Below are positions 14,785 to 27,644 of a stretch of 64,000 bases of DNA, one piece after another. Every line of letters starts with the position of its first letter. Position 1 is the stretch's first letter. The stretch covers positions 4,998,532 to 5,062,531 of the forward strand of contig JAKJHU010000039.1 in assembly GCA_022316685.1 (NCBI GenBank), in the 5' to 3' direction. Source of the stretch: Progne subis subis. Lineage: Eukaryota; Chordata; Aves; Passeriformes; Hirundinidae. The translations under genes were made by a program, and so were the position numbers. The notes under the pieces were generated by a model that saw only the letters and a list, made by a program, of their open reading frames with translations, searched no databases and was not told the origin of the DNA.

Positions 14785-14878
14785 GGAGGAAAAGAAAAAA
14801 AGAAAAAAAAAAGGAAAAAAAAAAAAGGAAAAAAGAAAAAAAAAAAAAAAAGAAAAAAAAAAAAAGAAAAAGAAGAAA
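14785..14878. repeat. 94-nt homopurine (A-rich) tract
   Basis: Every base from 14785 to 14878 is A or G on the plus strand, mostly A-runs of 4 to 18 broken by single or paired G. I see no AATAAA within about 30 bases upstream, so it does not look like a retrocopy poly(A) tail. It is more likely a degenerate (GAAAA)n-type simple repeat. Pure purine tracts can adopt triplex structures, but the low G content and lack of mirror symmetry make that uncertain here. Confidence 0.9.
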
Positions 14879-16506
14879 TAACAATCAGAAGTATAAATTT
14901 CCAGATGCTACATTGTCAAAAGTAATACAATAGCAGGTATAACACAGTATATCCTCTGTGAAATGACAAAAGGAAAACTACACTGGCTGAATTTTTATTA
15001 GTGAGAGCATGGGAAACAGTTCCATGTGAATGCAGCTAGACTTTGACTTTTCCAGCTTCATCTTAGTATTTAGGCTGTGGCGCTTGCTGCAAAATGGATT
15101 AGAACTGTTTTTAAACACAGATTCTCACTTGTGGAAAATCGGCTACTGGCAGCAGTGTCTTGCTCTACACTGGAGTCCAAAGGCTATTGTCCCAATGGCT
15201 TCTAACTTCCTCTGGGGTCTGTAACGTGATTGCATTGCTGTGGGGCTGGCTAGACTGCTCTTCCTCTGGGAGCAGTTTAACCTTTAATTTGGAGGAATTT
15301 GCACGGTTACATATCTGTGTACAAAAGTAATATCATGTGGTTTGTGTTCTGGATGTGCGTTGTCTATTTCCACGTACACTTCAAATTGAGCCTGTGTTAT
15401 GTGAAATCAACATATTCTCTTCAAAGACCACCTACCATCAGGATCCTGACATCATGTTTTTCTTGAGAATCAGTGAGGTAAATGGTACCGATCGTGCTTT
15501 CCAGCCTTCACTATTCTTATATCAGTTTGCTAATCAGACAGAGCTGTAATAGTTGAAACACTGGTCTTTTTAATATAAAAATGTTCATGTTTTACATATG
15601 TTTTATCCATTCTTTTATTTTATGTATACAGCTGGGACTTTCGTCATGTTCTCAATCCCCATTGGCCTTATTGACTTTGCAATGATTTAAAGATTTTAAG
15701 AATTTTAATTCTCATAGTCCTTTCCCTTTCTGCTCTTAATGTTTCTACATTTCAATTTTATTTGCCTCAGAAAAAATTAATAAGTAGTAGCTATTTTTAA
15801 TAAATCTTTCATTTATTTCCAGTCCATCTATCCTCAACAGTATGAGGAAGTTTTTTAGATTAAATACTATGGTTTATACTTTGTTCTCCTACTGCTGTTG
15901 CTATTAACTGTCAAAATCCTCCATGTACTAACTTATGCCAGGAAAATAGAAATCTTATTCAATTATTTTATTAATTATTTACCATTTATGTAATTTTAAT
16001 CGTAATAGAATACAGAGCTGAAATTTCCTTTTATTTGTATTTTCTTTCTGTATTTGTATTGTTTGTATGCACCTTGACTTGTTTTAAAACCTAGTCCCTA
16101 CAGTTTTTAAATCCTCTATATTTTTCAAAGGTTTCTTTGTAAAAGGAGCCATTTTTTTTTCTGCATATACAAGTAATCACTACAAGTGAAATAAACTTTT
16201 TAAATTAAAAATTTATCCTCATTTAAACTGTTTAATGAGATGGAATTAATTCCCATTTCAATAGTATCTGGCTCATAGTCATGGCAGATTTCTATTTATA
16301 AGACCAAGGAAATCTAAATAGAGGTGTAATCAAAAAAATTCAATGTTCTACTTGGTGTACATATTCATAGGAAATTCTGAGATGTTTTACTTTTTTTAGT
16401 GTACATACCATGTGGAGCTTTTTGTCTTGCAGACTCAGTTTGTTGTTAATAGTATTGCTATTACAATTAGCACTTACATGACTGTATTATTCTAGTAATA
16501 AGGGGG
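14879..16506. other. Unique AT-rich noncoding sequence
   Basis: Two short plus-strand open frames (15030-15224 and 15337-15549) were examined and carry no recognisable motif. The rest is very AT-rich, especially 15700-16450. No repeat family was recognised. Confidence 0.55.
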
Positions 16507-16665
16507 TGATCTGGTCCAACTTAAATCAGGCCAAAGTCAGATAAGACTGGCCAGGCCATATCCAGTTGAGTTGCTGTATCTCTAAAGTCCAAGGTTCCAC
16601 AGCTAATCTGGACAGTCTATTCAGTGTTTGACAACCCCAATAGTGGATACAATATTCTTTTCCTT
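16507..16665 (-). mobile_element. Old CR1-type LINE fragment (3' region, truncated at both ends)
   Basis: Read on the plus strand, this segment follows the antisense of the CR1 3' region in order. It has a 'gatctggtccaac' block, then a 'ccagttgagtt' block (16562-16572), a 'tctctaaag..' block, a 'ccacag..ctggacag..ctat' block, and 'cagtgtttgacaacccc' (16622-16638), ending near 'attcttttcctt'. Many substitutions and small indels separate it from the avian CR1 antisense pattern I know, so it is an old copy. The terminal octamer repeat is missing and the 5' part is absent. The assignment rests on remembered CR1 structure, not on an alignment. Confidence 0.7.
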
Positions 16666-19340
16666 GTGGCAGCGGTGTTGGGCTCAAATCAAAAGTCAAG
16701 AGTATTGGGGTTAGTTTATACTTCAGAAGCGTAGAACATATTCTAAATCATCCAAATAGCATATTGACAGAAGACTGAAAATTTAGAAAATAGTCTTCCA
16801 TACCAGAATTCTTGGCTGACGACTCCTCTGCTGGAACATCCCCCTTCTTTACAGTTAAAACTGGAATTCAGCACCATTGTCCCTGTCATTGTGTTACATC
16901 TATGAGCTGTTTAGAGGACTTGATATTACTGTGTAGACATGAGGTAGTGAACATCGCTATAAAAACTTCTTATGGATAACATCTAAAATAGGGCCACAGC
17001 TTATTAAAGGTGAGGTGTACCTGCTCTACAGACTTATTTATTTATACAGGGAACTACAGTAATGCCATAGAGCGTTCTATGAGATTAAACATTTTTATGC
17101 ATCATTATTCAAAATCCTCTAGGAAGTTTCCTCTATCTTACCATGTTCTGTGCCATCTGGATTGTTATTGGTGGCAACAAGAAGTTTTCTATCATTCAAA
17201 AGCCATAATAAAGATATAGATATTAAGAATGTCTTTCTCTTGTAATATAAAGATCTACATGGAACATATTTTTGCTGTAATTACATCAGTTTTGCCCTGA
17301 AAGTTATATTGTAATATTATGGTAGGGTTGGGGGGGGGTTAAATTAGAATTAAAATCTCTGTGCAGCTTGACTATTTCTTTGTGCTTATTCTTAAGGATA
17401 TAGCAATCATTGCATTGGGATGTTGGGAATTCTGACTCTCTCAATGCTTTTTAAAATTGGAACTGTTCATCATAGCTGCAGTTATTGGAATACATCTTTT
17501 TAGTCAATACCATTCTAATGTTAAACTCCATCAGGAAAAGGGCTGGATTTTGGTGTATCACTTCTAAAGGTAGTAGTTCAAAATTCAGTTAAAATTTGCT
17601 TTGTTTATCTTGTTGTTTAGATCGAGGTGGCTCATGGTTTAATTTAGGGAAATACTTTGTAGAGATGTAGGAGAAAATGAAAAGGAGAAGGATCTCACTG
17701 TTATGTTTGGAGGTTTAGGGCTGTTTTCCTTATTTTTCTTTCCTTTTTATTATTTTTCCTTTCAGTGGCAACTGTTTGAAGCTGCTCAGTAGTTTGGAAT
17801 GTTAGAGTAACTCCCAGGGAGCTGGATTAGTGGGCAGGTGGTGCAGTCATGGGTATTACATACCTCTCCAATTTTTCACATAGATATTACCTTCATGTGT
17901 ATAGGGTGCGAGTGTGTGCTCCATACATATATCTTCCAGAAACTCCAGGCAGCTGTTTTTTTGTTGATAATGTATATGAAACAACATCAAAGTCAGGGGG
18001 TGGGAGAAACAGTTCATTTCATGAATTTATGAAATACTGTATAAGTATCCATTTACATTCTAGCTATGGCAACATAATCTTGAAATTCCTTCTTTTTTTC
18101 TGTAAAATTATGCTTTCTGCTAAGAATGAACATTTTCACTTTAAAAACTAGACAACAGATTATGTTCAAAATTTGATGAAAAAATAGTATTATAGTCTGC
18201 AAGTTAATAAAGGGCAGCCATGTGATGAACACAAATTAGTTCTACTTTTGTCCCAGATGTCTTGGGTCTAGAAATTAAAGATGTTTCCTACACACCAGTG
18301 CAGGCTGTCACTGCTAAGTGTTTCCAGACTCACTGTGTGTGCTTTAAAACCATGTACATGTAGCATGTCTCATGCTCACAGGGGATAATGCAATTGTAAT
18401 TCTAGAATCATGTTCTGCAACATTAATTCTTACACCCTGACTGATAAGTAATTTTGTCTGCATGAAATGTTTACTGTTTGGTACTTTTTGCTTCTTCCTA
18501 TTTAAAATGGTTAAATACTCCCATGAATTTCAAGCAGTTTTTATTGATAAGGACGTAACTCAAAACTTAAGAGAAGAAACAAGTTGTCTTTGATAGGTCC
18601 AATCTGTCTCTGGCCTGAGAAGGAGGAAAGGGTGAAAGAGCTTGAACTCGCTTATATTCTGCAGACCAAGACAGAATCCCTGCAGGAAGGCTGAGGTTCC
18701 CCTGCCACAGAGAACACTGCTGTTCCTTTACACATGAACACAGTGTCTCTCCAGTACTGACATGAAGGTGAGATTTTGAGTGAGTCTTGTGCCCTTCTTA
18801 GGCAATGTTTGGGGGAAGCAGCAACAGTTTAGTTGGTATGTCCTCTCCTTTTATTCTTGCACTGGTAAGTGTTATAAAAAGACTTATCCTTTTGTTTATG
18901 GACCACATGAAATCAAAGGGAATTTTTCAGTCATCCTTGTTATGCATTGCAGGAAACCTTGTGTGAAGAGTCAAGGCTGTGGTATTTCTGCAATATAGGT
19001 CAGAAGTTTTCTGTGGCTATGTTTCTGCTACAATGTGTCTCACCGAACAGAGGTTTCAGCATGAAAACCAATCAGCATGAGACTACTGAAGCAGTACTGT
19101 GTTTTATAGCTAAAACCATGTTGGAAGAACTGCTCTGAGACAGCTCAGTTAGAATGCAATATTGCTTTGGACCTGGGAAGAACTTTGTAGGCTTCAAATG
19201 GAGCTTTAAATGTTCATGAAACAAACTATGCAATTCAAGTGCCACTGAAAAAGGGTCATAGATTTTGAGTTCTCGGAATGGGGTAGGAAAAAGGTCTAGG
19301 TTTCGATGGATGATTGCTCAGCACCATTTTGAAAATGTAG

Positions 19341-19370
19341 CTATTACTATATGGTGTAATATAGTAATAG
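19341..19370. repeat. Perfect 12-bp inverted repeat
   Basis: CTATTACTATAT (19341-19352) and its exact reverse complement ATATAGTAATAG (19359-19370) flank a six-base loop, GGTGTA. The arms are AT-rich, so a chance origin is more likely than for the other palindromes in the window. No flanking target-site duplication was seen. Confidence 0.85.
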
Positions 19371-22300
19371 GTTATGAGCCTAGAAACTGGTGTCCAAAGT
19401 CACAAGTCAGTTTTGAAAAGATAATCACTAAAATGAATTTAAGTCATTAAGTATTTTGTGGTCTAAAGATTGTGTGAAGACATCTTAATACATTTCTGTT
19501 CATGCCTTTAAGAGGAAGAAGATCTTTAGGCATTCTAAAACAAAGCATCATACATTAAAGACTTCCATAGTTTTAAAAAATGATTTATTGATAAGAAGTA
19601 TTTTTCAGAGAAATAACAAAATTATAGCAGTCTACATATAGAGCAAGAACTTGGTAGCCAACCAAGACTGGCATGGTCTGCATTTATGTAGTGTAATTTC
19701 TGCCGTACTTTAGTAAAAACCTAGTCATTGTTGGTTGGCTGCCATGGCTCTTTATGGCAATAAGTTCACTTTATATGTCATTTGAAGAATAGAAACCACC
19801 TGCATCATTGATGCTCTTGATTTCAAGGATCCTTCTAAAGAAAACATCTAGGTATAGAAGATGTGGGTATTTTGGAGGCCTTGTGAAATCCATCTTCACT
19901 TGAGTTTTGTCATAAGCGTGGTGCATTTTAAAAGACCTAAAAGTTCCCTTGGATCATTTTTTCTTTACAAACTTATATATGCGAAGCCCATTGGTATGAA
20001 ATGAGTTTGTAACTTGATTCTGAAATTACCATCTACCTACTGTGTAATTGGTAGGAGGCATGGCAGTGGTTTTGTGACCTGCTGTAGTAGAAAATTGCAG
20101 CAAACAGACTTAGGGGCAGTACAAAAGTACTGTAAAAATATTTGATTACTTCTTAAACCTAAACAGGGACATATAAAAACAATAATAAACATGTATGCAG
20201 CCCTCTAATATTCTTGGTTGTACAATTTTTGACTGGAAAAGCATAAGTGAGTAATTAGATAATTGCTGCCTTGATTGAGCTTAATAGGAAACATTTCAAT
20301 GAGGCTAAAACTACACAGAGAGGAAGTAGGCTTTTATAAAGGGAAACATTCCTTGTCATGCAACTGTCAGCTTTTGCCCACACGAAGAGATGGAATTAAG
20401 TGGACCTATGCAAAGGAAATAAAAAGAGGGAAAGAAAAAGGGGGGGAAAAAAGGAAAGACTGGCATAATTGTACATAAACAGTGTCTTCTGATACAATTT
20501 CTTGATGATTCCAGTTTCGATAACATGTCTTTTGTAAACATCTTGGCAGCAACAGTTTATGGCATTAAATCCATAGGAGAGAGTGAGTTTCTGCTTTAAA
20601 AAAAGAAACAGAGAGAGATACAGAAAACTTTTCTCATTCGGCATAATTTAATATTTTTTCAGATTATCTTCACTTGCCAACAGTGTAAAAAGTAGTATGA
20701 GATCTGTATTTTTTTCCTTTTGTAAAGAAGGAATGAATACTCATGAACTATTCAGGAATTTCTGTGCAGACCTACTTGTGTGTCAGGAGACAATTTTCTT
20801 TTGATGGTGGATGGGTGGGTACCTGAGCTGAGACTGCAAGCCAGCCGAGGCCAGTCTTGTTATAGATACTTCCATAGACTCCAGCCGTACCTGCTGTCAT
20901 GGGTGGCAGTGTAGCTCATGGGCATTTTGTCCATGTTAATGTCATCCTGGTGTTCATACCAACAATTAGGAAAAATTATTTTTTTCCATGACTGGCTGGT
21001 ATGTTGAAACAAAACTGAACAGATGCTCTGTTGTTGTCTAATATTACCTCCTCCTGGCCCAAGGCTGCGCGGCCACTGCTGATGAAATCACCCAGAGCAA
21101 TTACATAGCTTGTAAGTCCATTACAGCTCCTATGGGCCCAGAAATGCAGCTAGGGCCAGAGAAGAGTGGGAGGACTGAGAGACAGGAGGTGAGCAGTTTG
21201 CAGGAGGGTGAGAAGCATGTTCATGGAACACAAGTACTGCTTTTTCCTTGAGGAAAAGGCCTTTCCTTGTCTTGCCTTTTGGGACATACGGCTGCTCAAC
21301 AGCCATTTACCACCTAAGAAGGAACATCAATTTCCATCCAGCTAGAAAACATTACTTATACCTGCTCTTTGTTCTGAGTCTCTATATGACATTACTATAA
21401 TTTCAGTAGTTAATATTTACCTCTTACGAATGCCGTCGAAGCTAAGGACTGTGCTAGTTTTAATGCTCTGATCAGTGACTTGGAGAAGGGCAAACCTCTG
21501 TTGCAAACAAAGCTGTTGTTTTGACAAAACAGTCAGGAATGTGGGGCTTTTTTTTTTGGGATTTGTGGATACACTGGGAGAGGTTAAATCATCTGTTAAA
21601 TGTTGCATCAGTGTCCTAATCTAGCATTAGCAGATACTGAGATACTGTTGATTTGTCTTTTGGAAGCAAAGCCTAATAGGGCCACCAAATATTTGTATTT
21701 ATTAAATATACCACAGGAGTCTATGGCTATGTAGGCTGTTTCCCATTGTGGTACTTTTTCATAAAGGTTGAAGCATTTCAATGCGTAATTAAGGGATATC
21801 ACCTGAGGACGAACTAGAATATGTCTGAGGATGAACTAGACTTCAGCAGTCAGTGTTTTGCAACTCAGCATTTAAATTTGGGTATGAAGATGTGAAATAT
21901 TCACATTTCTTTAACAGGAAGAGATTTATGCATGGCAGTTTTCAAAACAGAAAAGCTTTGCTTATGTCTAAAGAAGAAAAGGATGATTTCCAGTAGGTTT
22001 ACTTGTGATTCGGCACTGGGACAGGAACGAGAGGATGCTGAGTTCCATTAGGAGTCGACTGTTGATTTCTGAGGTGCTCTATATGCCAAAAATGAGAATA
22101 AAGCTAGTGTGAACGTGAGCTCACCAACAAAGATAAGACAGCGATAGTTTCCAGTTACATGCACTAAGCTTTACTTGTTGCATGAAAGATTTCTGCAAAG
22201 ACACTAGCTTTGTTTTTTAATGTGTTTTTCTGCATGCAAAACTTTAGAAAATATAAAGTTCCTTTTTCATAGACTAAAAATTAGATAGAATTTGCATATT

Positions 22301-22747
22301 TTCATACAGTATAGCCAGTAATTCCCTTGAGTTCCTCACTGAATTGTTACAATTGCTGCTGAAGCCTGGTGTCAAGTTTGTTTAGCCTAGAAATAGTTGG
22401 CCTGAGGTAAAGGACTATTGGAGGTTTTCACATTTGTAGTTATAATTTAGTAATTTATATTTGCATGAAGGATGACAAATTGACTAATGACTGCCCTAAA
22501 GAGAGATGCCAGCCTGGCATTTCATATGCAGAAATCTTATGGCAATATCAACTGGACTGTCTACCCTACAGGGCAGAAATAACTCTACTGCTCCATTCTT
22601 ACATTTTATATTTTAGTTAGGTAGAATTCCTCATGTAGTCTTTTTTTCCAGGAGCTGCTTTAGCTGGAGTTCTGCATTATGACAGAAGTTTGACATTCTG
22701 CCAGAAAAGTTGGAAATGAAGGCAACTTAAAATAAATACTGGTGATA

Positions 22748-22796
22748 TTTCTCTTTCTCTCTCCCTTTCTCCTTCTCCTTTTCTCTCTCTCTTTTT
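22748..22796. repeat. 49-nt homopyrimidine (CT-rich) tract
   Basis: All bases from 22748 to 22796 are C or T on the plus strand, a mix of TTTCTC, TCTC and CCTT units. It is a degenerate CT simple repeat. It is not preceded by a convincing branch point and followed by an exon, so I do not read it as a splice acceptor tract, although AAGG follows directly. Confidence 0.85.
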
Positions 22797-25700
22797 AAGG
22801 AAAGGCATATGTTCTTATCCTAACTTGTCCCAGTAGAGGGTCAATTACAACCAGTTGGCTGCAAGTCCAGTCCAAGAAAAATACTGAGTACAGAAACTTC
22901 AGCAACAGGTACCAAGGGCCTCTAGTACAGTCAGTCATTCCCAGTACATATGAAATGCGAACATAAAGCCTATGGGTAAGATATTTTTAGGCCCTAAGTT
23001 TCCCATGATGGTCCAAAATGAATCAATAAATTAAAGCAGACATTTTTGTGTAGTTAGGTATTTTCCTGGATAACTCTTAAATGTCCACAATAGTATGAGA
23101 TCTTTTATATGAATCGTGAGAATAGAACAATGTCTTATTTAGAAAAATATGCCTTGCCAAATGTTCACATATAGGCAAATATTCTGTAATTTGTTCTTGT
23201 AGGGTCAAGTAAACATTTAACTAAAGAACTAAATGAAAAACCAACCTTGTATGCATAATAATAATCATGCAAAGGAAAAAATACACAGGTGGTCTGCTTT
23301 GCTGATGTCAGTCCTCACATCCTCACACACTGTGTCTCAGGACAAACTTACGCTAGTGGAATTCACCTCTGGTGGAATAAGTTACTTCCAAATCAACTAA
23401 AGTGTAAAGGCAACAGCATATTAATGCCTGAGCTCTATCAGATTGACACAGGAGATTTGGCTGCTGCGCAGATGAAAGGTGTTGAGACCAAGGCCAATGA
23501 AATTATTTAGCTGTATCTTTGGGCAAGTATGTTTAAAGACCAAACAAACTTCAGACTTAAAGATATTTAATTTATTCCACAGACAAACTGCAGAAGGAGC
23601 AGTAAATGTAACCTATTTTTGATGGAAGCATTTAATTAAGCTGGCTTCTCTTCTCTGCCTCTATTTACAGAATGAAGAAGGAATATGTGGCTGGTAACAC
23701 TACTCATGCTGCATGTTGATTAGATTTAGAAATCTGATAATTCTCCTTTAGAGAGAGCAACCACACAGATTTAAAATGGCCCTATTCCACCTTAATCTCT
23801 ATGCAGGAGACTTTTTGGGTCAGCCTTTGCATGCATTTCCTTCCTATGGTTTATGCCTGTGTGCTTTCAGTATATAACTCAGTCATTCTTGGGTTCTTGG
23901 ATGTATATGATAGACCAACACAACTCTTAGGCACTAACTGAAGAGCCAAGGCTTTCCAGCCACAAGAACTAATTGTTCAAACCCACTGGAGGTTCTGTAA
24001 CACATTCCAGCAGATTACACGGCCTCATCTGTTTCCAGACTGGTTAAAATACTTTTATTGGAACAGATTTCTTTAGAAAGGATAAAAATGCAGTTTTAGT
24101 ACAATTAAATGTTTTGTGGGAGCAGCTTATTTTGATAATTTCTCAATAATAGGAATAGAAATTATTCCAACACTTTTCTAAATTAATTACAAAAATGTGG
24201 TTTGATATTGTAAAGTTTTATTTCAATGATTTTTTCTGGACTTGTATGTGTTTTCAATATTTATGTATAACATTTATTTCAGCTTGTAACAGTATATTTG
24301 CTATCATAATTTGTTTTATGTTTTAAAATTTTAAAAAAAATTGGCATGCTAGGAAATTTTTTGATCTTGGAAAACTGAATATCTCAATACTGCCAGAAGG
24401 AAATTTTGACATTATAGAAAACAAGAATAGTTTGGTAGTTGTGATACTTTTTCTCTTGAATTTTTATTCTGTGGAAATAGTTAAAATGTTCCATCTCTTA
24501 TTTTAATTTTTCTCCCCCTCAGAAGTATCAAGCTTGCAACATAATGAAAATTCTGTTTAGATTATCCCTAACATCAAATACTGTAGAAAATTTGCCTGGT
24601 CTTTAAAGTTGCTATCAAGCTTTTTTCTGGTGATACTGTATCCATTAGAGTCTGTGACTGAGTTGTTTTCCCTTTTTGTAATTGTTCATGACAACAGGTT
24701 TTCATATAAAAATTGCTGATTTGCATTCTCTTGTCATACATATGGTAGGTGTTATTTACTTTGAAAACTATTATTTTTATTTACATATTTTTAAAAGATT
24801 TACTTTTAAAAAGAAATTTAGATGGATCATCAAGTACCAAGGCTTATTGTCAGTCATGCTGACACTTTGTAGCCAGTACCCATGCAAGAAGATTTGTAGT
24901 TAAAGTCCGAAGACAGAGATTCAGGAAATCTGTATTTAGTTTCTCATACTTTCAAAATGCTTCTATCTAACCTTGGGCAAAATATTTTTTGTAAGCAAAA
25001 CAAATAATTTTTCATTATCTCAGGATCTTTTCCAATAATCCTTTCATTTATTGTTTATAAGGCCTTCTGATGAGGGTTGTTGAAAAGCTGTATCTGAGGC
25101 CATACTGTTTTCCTTGTTGGTTAAATGTTGTATGAAAGTCTTATATATTAAAGAAATTAATATTAGGCAAGAATTAAAATACTGAAAATTATCATAGTAG
25201 GGACTAAGTAGACTTCATTAAAATTAAAGATATGCAGATATTCCAGTAAACAGAATGGTGCTTTCTTTGAGGATTCTTTTGGTTTAGGCATTTTTTGGGA
25301 ATGTAGTGTTTAGTGAAAAGGAGAAGCCTCTGGTAAGTAAATGAAAGAGGTAAGTGATATATCCAGTGACAAAAGAGTGATATTGCAATTAACTTGATTT
25401 AATGCATTTTAGTCTTTGGCCAGGCTAGTCTGTGAAACACTTTTGGCTATCAAAATGATTGAAAGGCGACCTGTGAATTATTTGAAAACCATAAATAATA
25501 AACCATATTGGTATTTACATCTCAATAAACTGCCTACAGTGAACCTGAGACTCACTATCCCTTACATTTTATGTCTGTACTGTACAAATCTGACAAAAAC
25601 ATACAAAACTGCAAACAAGACAGCTGTAAAAGCACTCTGTTGTGTTTAAGTTTGGCTGTGAAAAACTAGCATTTATGAAGGAAGCCACATTGTTAATCAA

Positions 25701-25972
25701 GTCACTATTGCAGAACAGCAAGCTGCTGTTAAAGAAAAAAATGTTAAAGACATCAGACAGCCATCACTTTTTTTGAAGAATGCTATCTTGGGGATACTGC
25801 AGGACAGTAACATTGAAGTTGGTATTCCAGAGAAGGTTGAAATTGCAGTGGGAGTTTAATCTTGGATGAAAAAAATTTGGATATGGTAGATGTGAATTTG
25901 GTAGGTTCAAACCACCTCTTTTATCTACATCCATGTCATAAGGTTCAGTGTTTTGCAAAGGGCAGCAAGATC

Positions 25973-26038
25973 ATAAAATCATAGAATGGTTTGGGTTGAA
26001 AAGGATCTTAAAAATCCAATTCCCCTGCCATGGACAAG
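25973..26038 (-). mobile_element. CR1 LINE 3' tail fragment
   Basis: The plus strand shows the antisense of a CR1 3' end: ATCATAAAATCATAGAATGG (25973-25992), then 'tttgggttgaaaaggatctta', 'aaaatccaattcccc', and 'tgccatgg' (26026-26033). The ATCATA(G/A)AAT octamers mark the CR1 3' terminus. Only about 65 bases remain, so it is a severely 5'-truncated insertion or a copy later cut by deletion. Beyond about 26038 similarity to the family pattern stops. Confidence 0.85.
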
Positions 26039-26331
26039 ATCAGTGTAAGGCTCCTAATACACAATGATTTTGTGACTCAGGAGGCCATTCATGAACCAAA
26101 TGAGATGGAGAAAAAATGTCAGAAAGCCAAACTAGATATGCAAGGACACGTAGAGTCCATTATGACAGATAAGGGGGGTCCAGTATTTCCTGTGAATACA
26201 GGGGATGCATAGTTGGGGAATTCTCCTTAGCTCTTGATGAAGACTATGCTGATCTAGTAAATCTCAAAAAGTACCTAAAAGTCTATTATACATACGTAGA
26301 AATTTCCTCCTCCTGAACTACATTTGTTATT

Positions 26332-26363
26332 TAACTGCTTAACTGCTTAACTGTTTAACTGCT
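26332..26363. repeat. Four tandem copies of an 8-bp unit
   Basis: The unit TAACTGCT is repeated four times. The third copy has one change (TAACTGTT). It is a short minisatellite-like array with no other copies noticed in the window. Confidence 0.85.
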
Positions 26364-27619
26364 CTTATTGTCAAAGATTCATCATCATTTGTAAGCCTTG
26401 TTTCAGAGTCCGTCCTCAATACTGGCTTTTATGCACTTCTGCAGAACCATATAGTAGAGAAAATCAACTTTGCCAACACTCATAAAGGAAGACAAAATTA
26501 TTATACAGACCAGACTTGTTCGCAGCAGTCTTGAGTTTGGTGGTTGTGGCTGCAGACTTGTATTATGAATGTGTTCAGCAGGCTCACTGTTGTTCACATG
26601 GAAACACTCTCCAAGTAAATTCCCTACATAAAATCTATTTTGAAAGCATACATCTGTAAAAGCTTTTTCAATATAAAACTTCCAATATTATGGATTATCC
26701 CCACTTATAGTTACAACTATTAGAAAAGACTTAAATTGAAAGCTAAACTCTGATAGCATTCCAAGTATTTTGTTAAAGGCACCTTTTGCTGCATAGAAAT
26801 AAAGCTAATGTTCAGAGTTTTGAACAAGTGAATACATCTTTTCTCCTCTGAGAAAATTATTAATTTCTTTGTTTTAGCAGGAATTTTCTATGGAGATGTT
26901 TTTGCCTCAAACTTTGTCATATAAATTGCATGTTAGACAAAAGTTGTCACCTTTTCTGAGAGCTAGAAGGGAAATGCTGCATTTCATAAAAATGAATTCC
27001 ATTTCAAAATTTCCCTCCTTTTTTTCTTCATCTCCTTTGACAGGCAGTTTAAGGTAGGAACAAAACTTATAAAACAGGTAAGAAGAGAACAAAGGGAAGA
27101 ATACATCATTGTTCCAAGGCAAGGTTACCTTTCCTGTTCTGAGGTCATTAGAAGATGATCTTTTCCTGTCTTCTGCAAACAAGACAACCTTCAGTGTCTT
27201 CTGATTCTACTTCATACATCATGGTAATGGTATAGCAGTGTGTGAGTCACTTACTTCAGAAAACGCAAAAGTTGTTTTGTGTAAACAGGGCAGTACCTCT
27301 TAGATTTGAGTCCTCTCAATCCCTAAAATAACAAGATTAATCATGACACAATTTTCTTATAAAATTAGGAAAAAATACCTCTGTGAATTTGTGGCTGATT
27401 GACTTGCAGATAATCATTTGAAGATAACTGGTTTCACTATATCAGTAAACAGTTCTTTTCAAACTGTTCTCTTTTTGGATTCTTAACTTCTATGTCAATA
27501 TTAGCCAGTGGTATCTGAGTCCTTCTTTTAAATCCTCATTTCTGTCCTTGTTTTGCTGAGCTTCTTACTACCAGCAGCATTTATAATCTTCAGAAGTAGA
27601 CAGTAAGAGGAAAACAGGG

Positions 27620-27644
27620 AAAAGCTAATAAGTTATTAGCTTTT
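27620..27644. repeat. Near-perfect palindrome with one-base centre
   Basis: AAAAGCTAATAA (27620-27631) is followed by a single G and then by the exact reverse complement TTATTAGCTTTT (27633-27644). Two G-T wobble positions would extend the stem outward to 14 pairs. It resembles a homeodomain-rich palindromic site because TAAT occurs in each arm, or a quasi-palindrome made by replication template switching. Confidence 0.9.

Larger units (their letters stand above)
16666..25972. other. Unique noncoding sequence with some higher-complexity blocks
   Basis: No exon or interspersed repeat was recognised. Blocks around 21030-21180 and 23440-23700 are less AT-rich and have little low-complexity sequence; they look like candidate conserved noncoding elements. 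Small structures are nine consecutive G at 17330-17338, the hairpin at 19341-19370, a seven-G run at 20440-20446 in a purine stretch, and a 22-bp-period imperfect duplication at 21803-21842 around CTGAGGA(C/T)GAACTAGA. Confidence 0.55.

Noticed and set aside
17325..17338. G-quadruplex at the nine-G run
   Set aside because: Only GGG, TT and a single run of nine G are present, which is not enough for four runs of three with loops.
22748..22800. Splice acceptor (polypyrimidine tract followed by AAGG)
   Set aside because: The tract is too long and regular and no open conserved frame or donor site follows.
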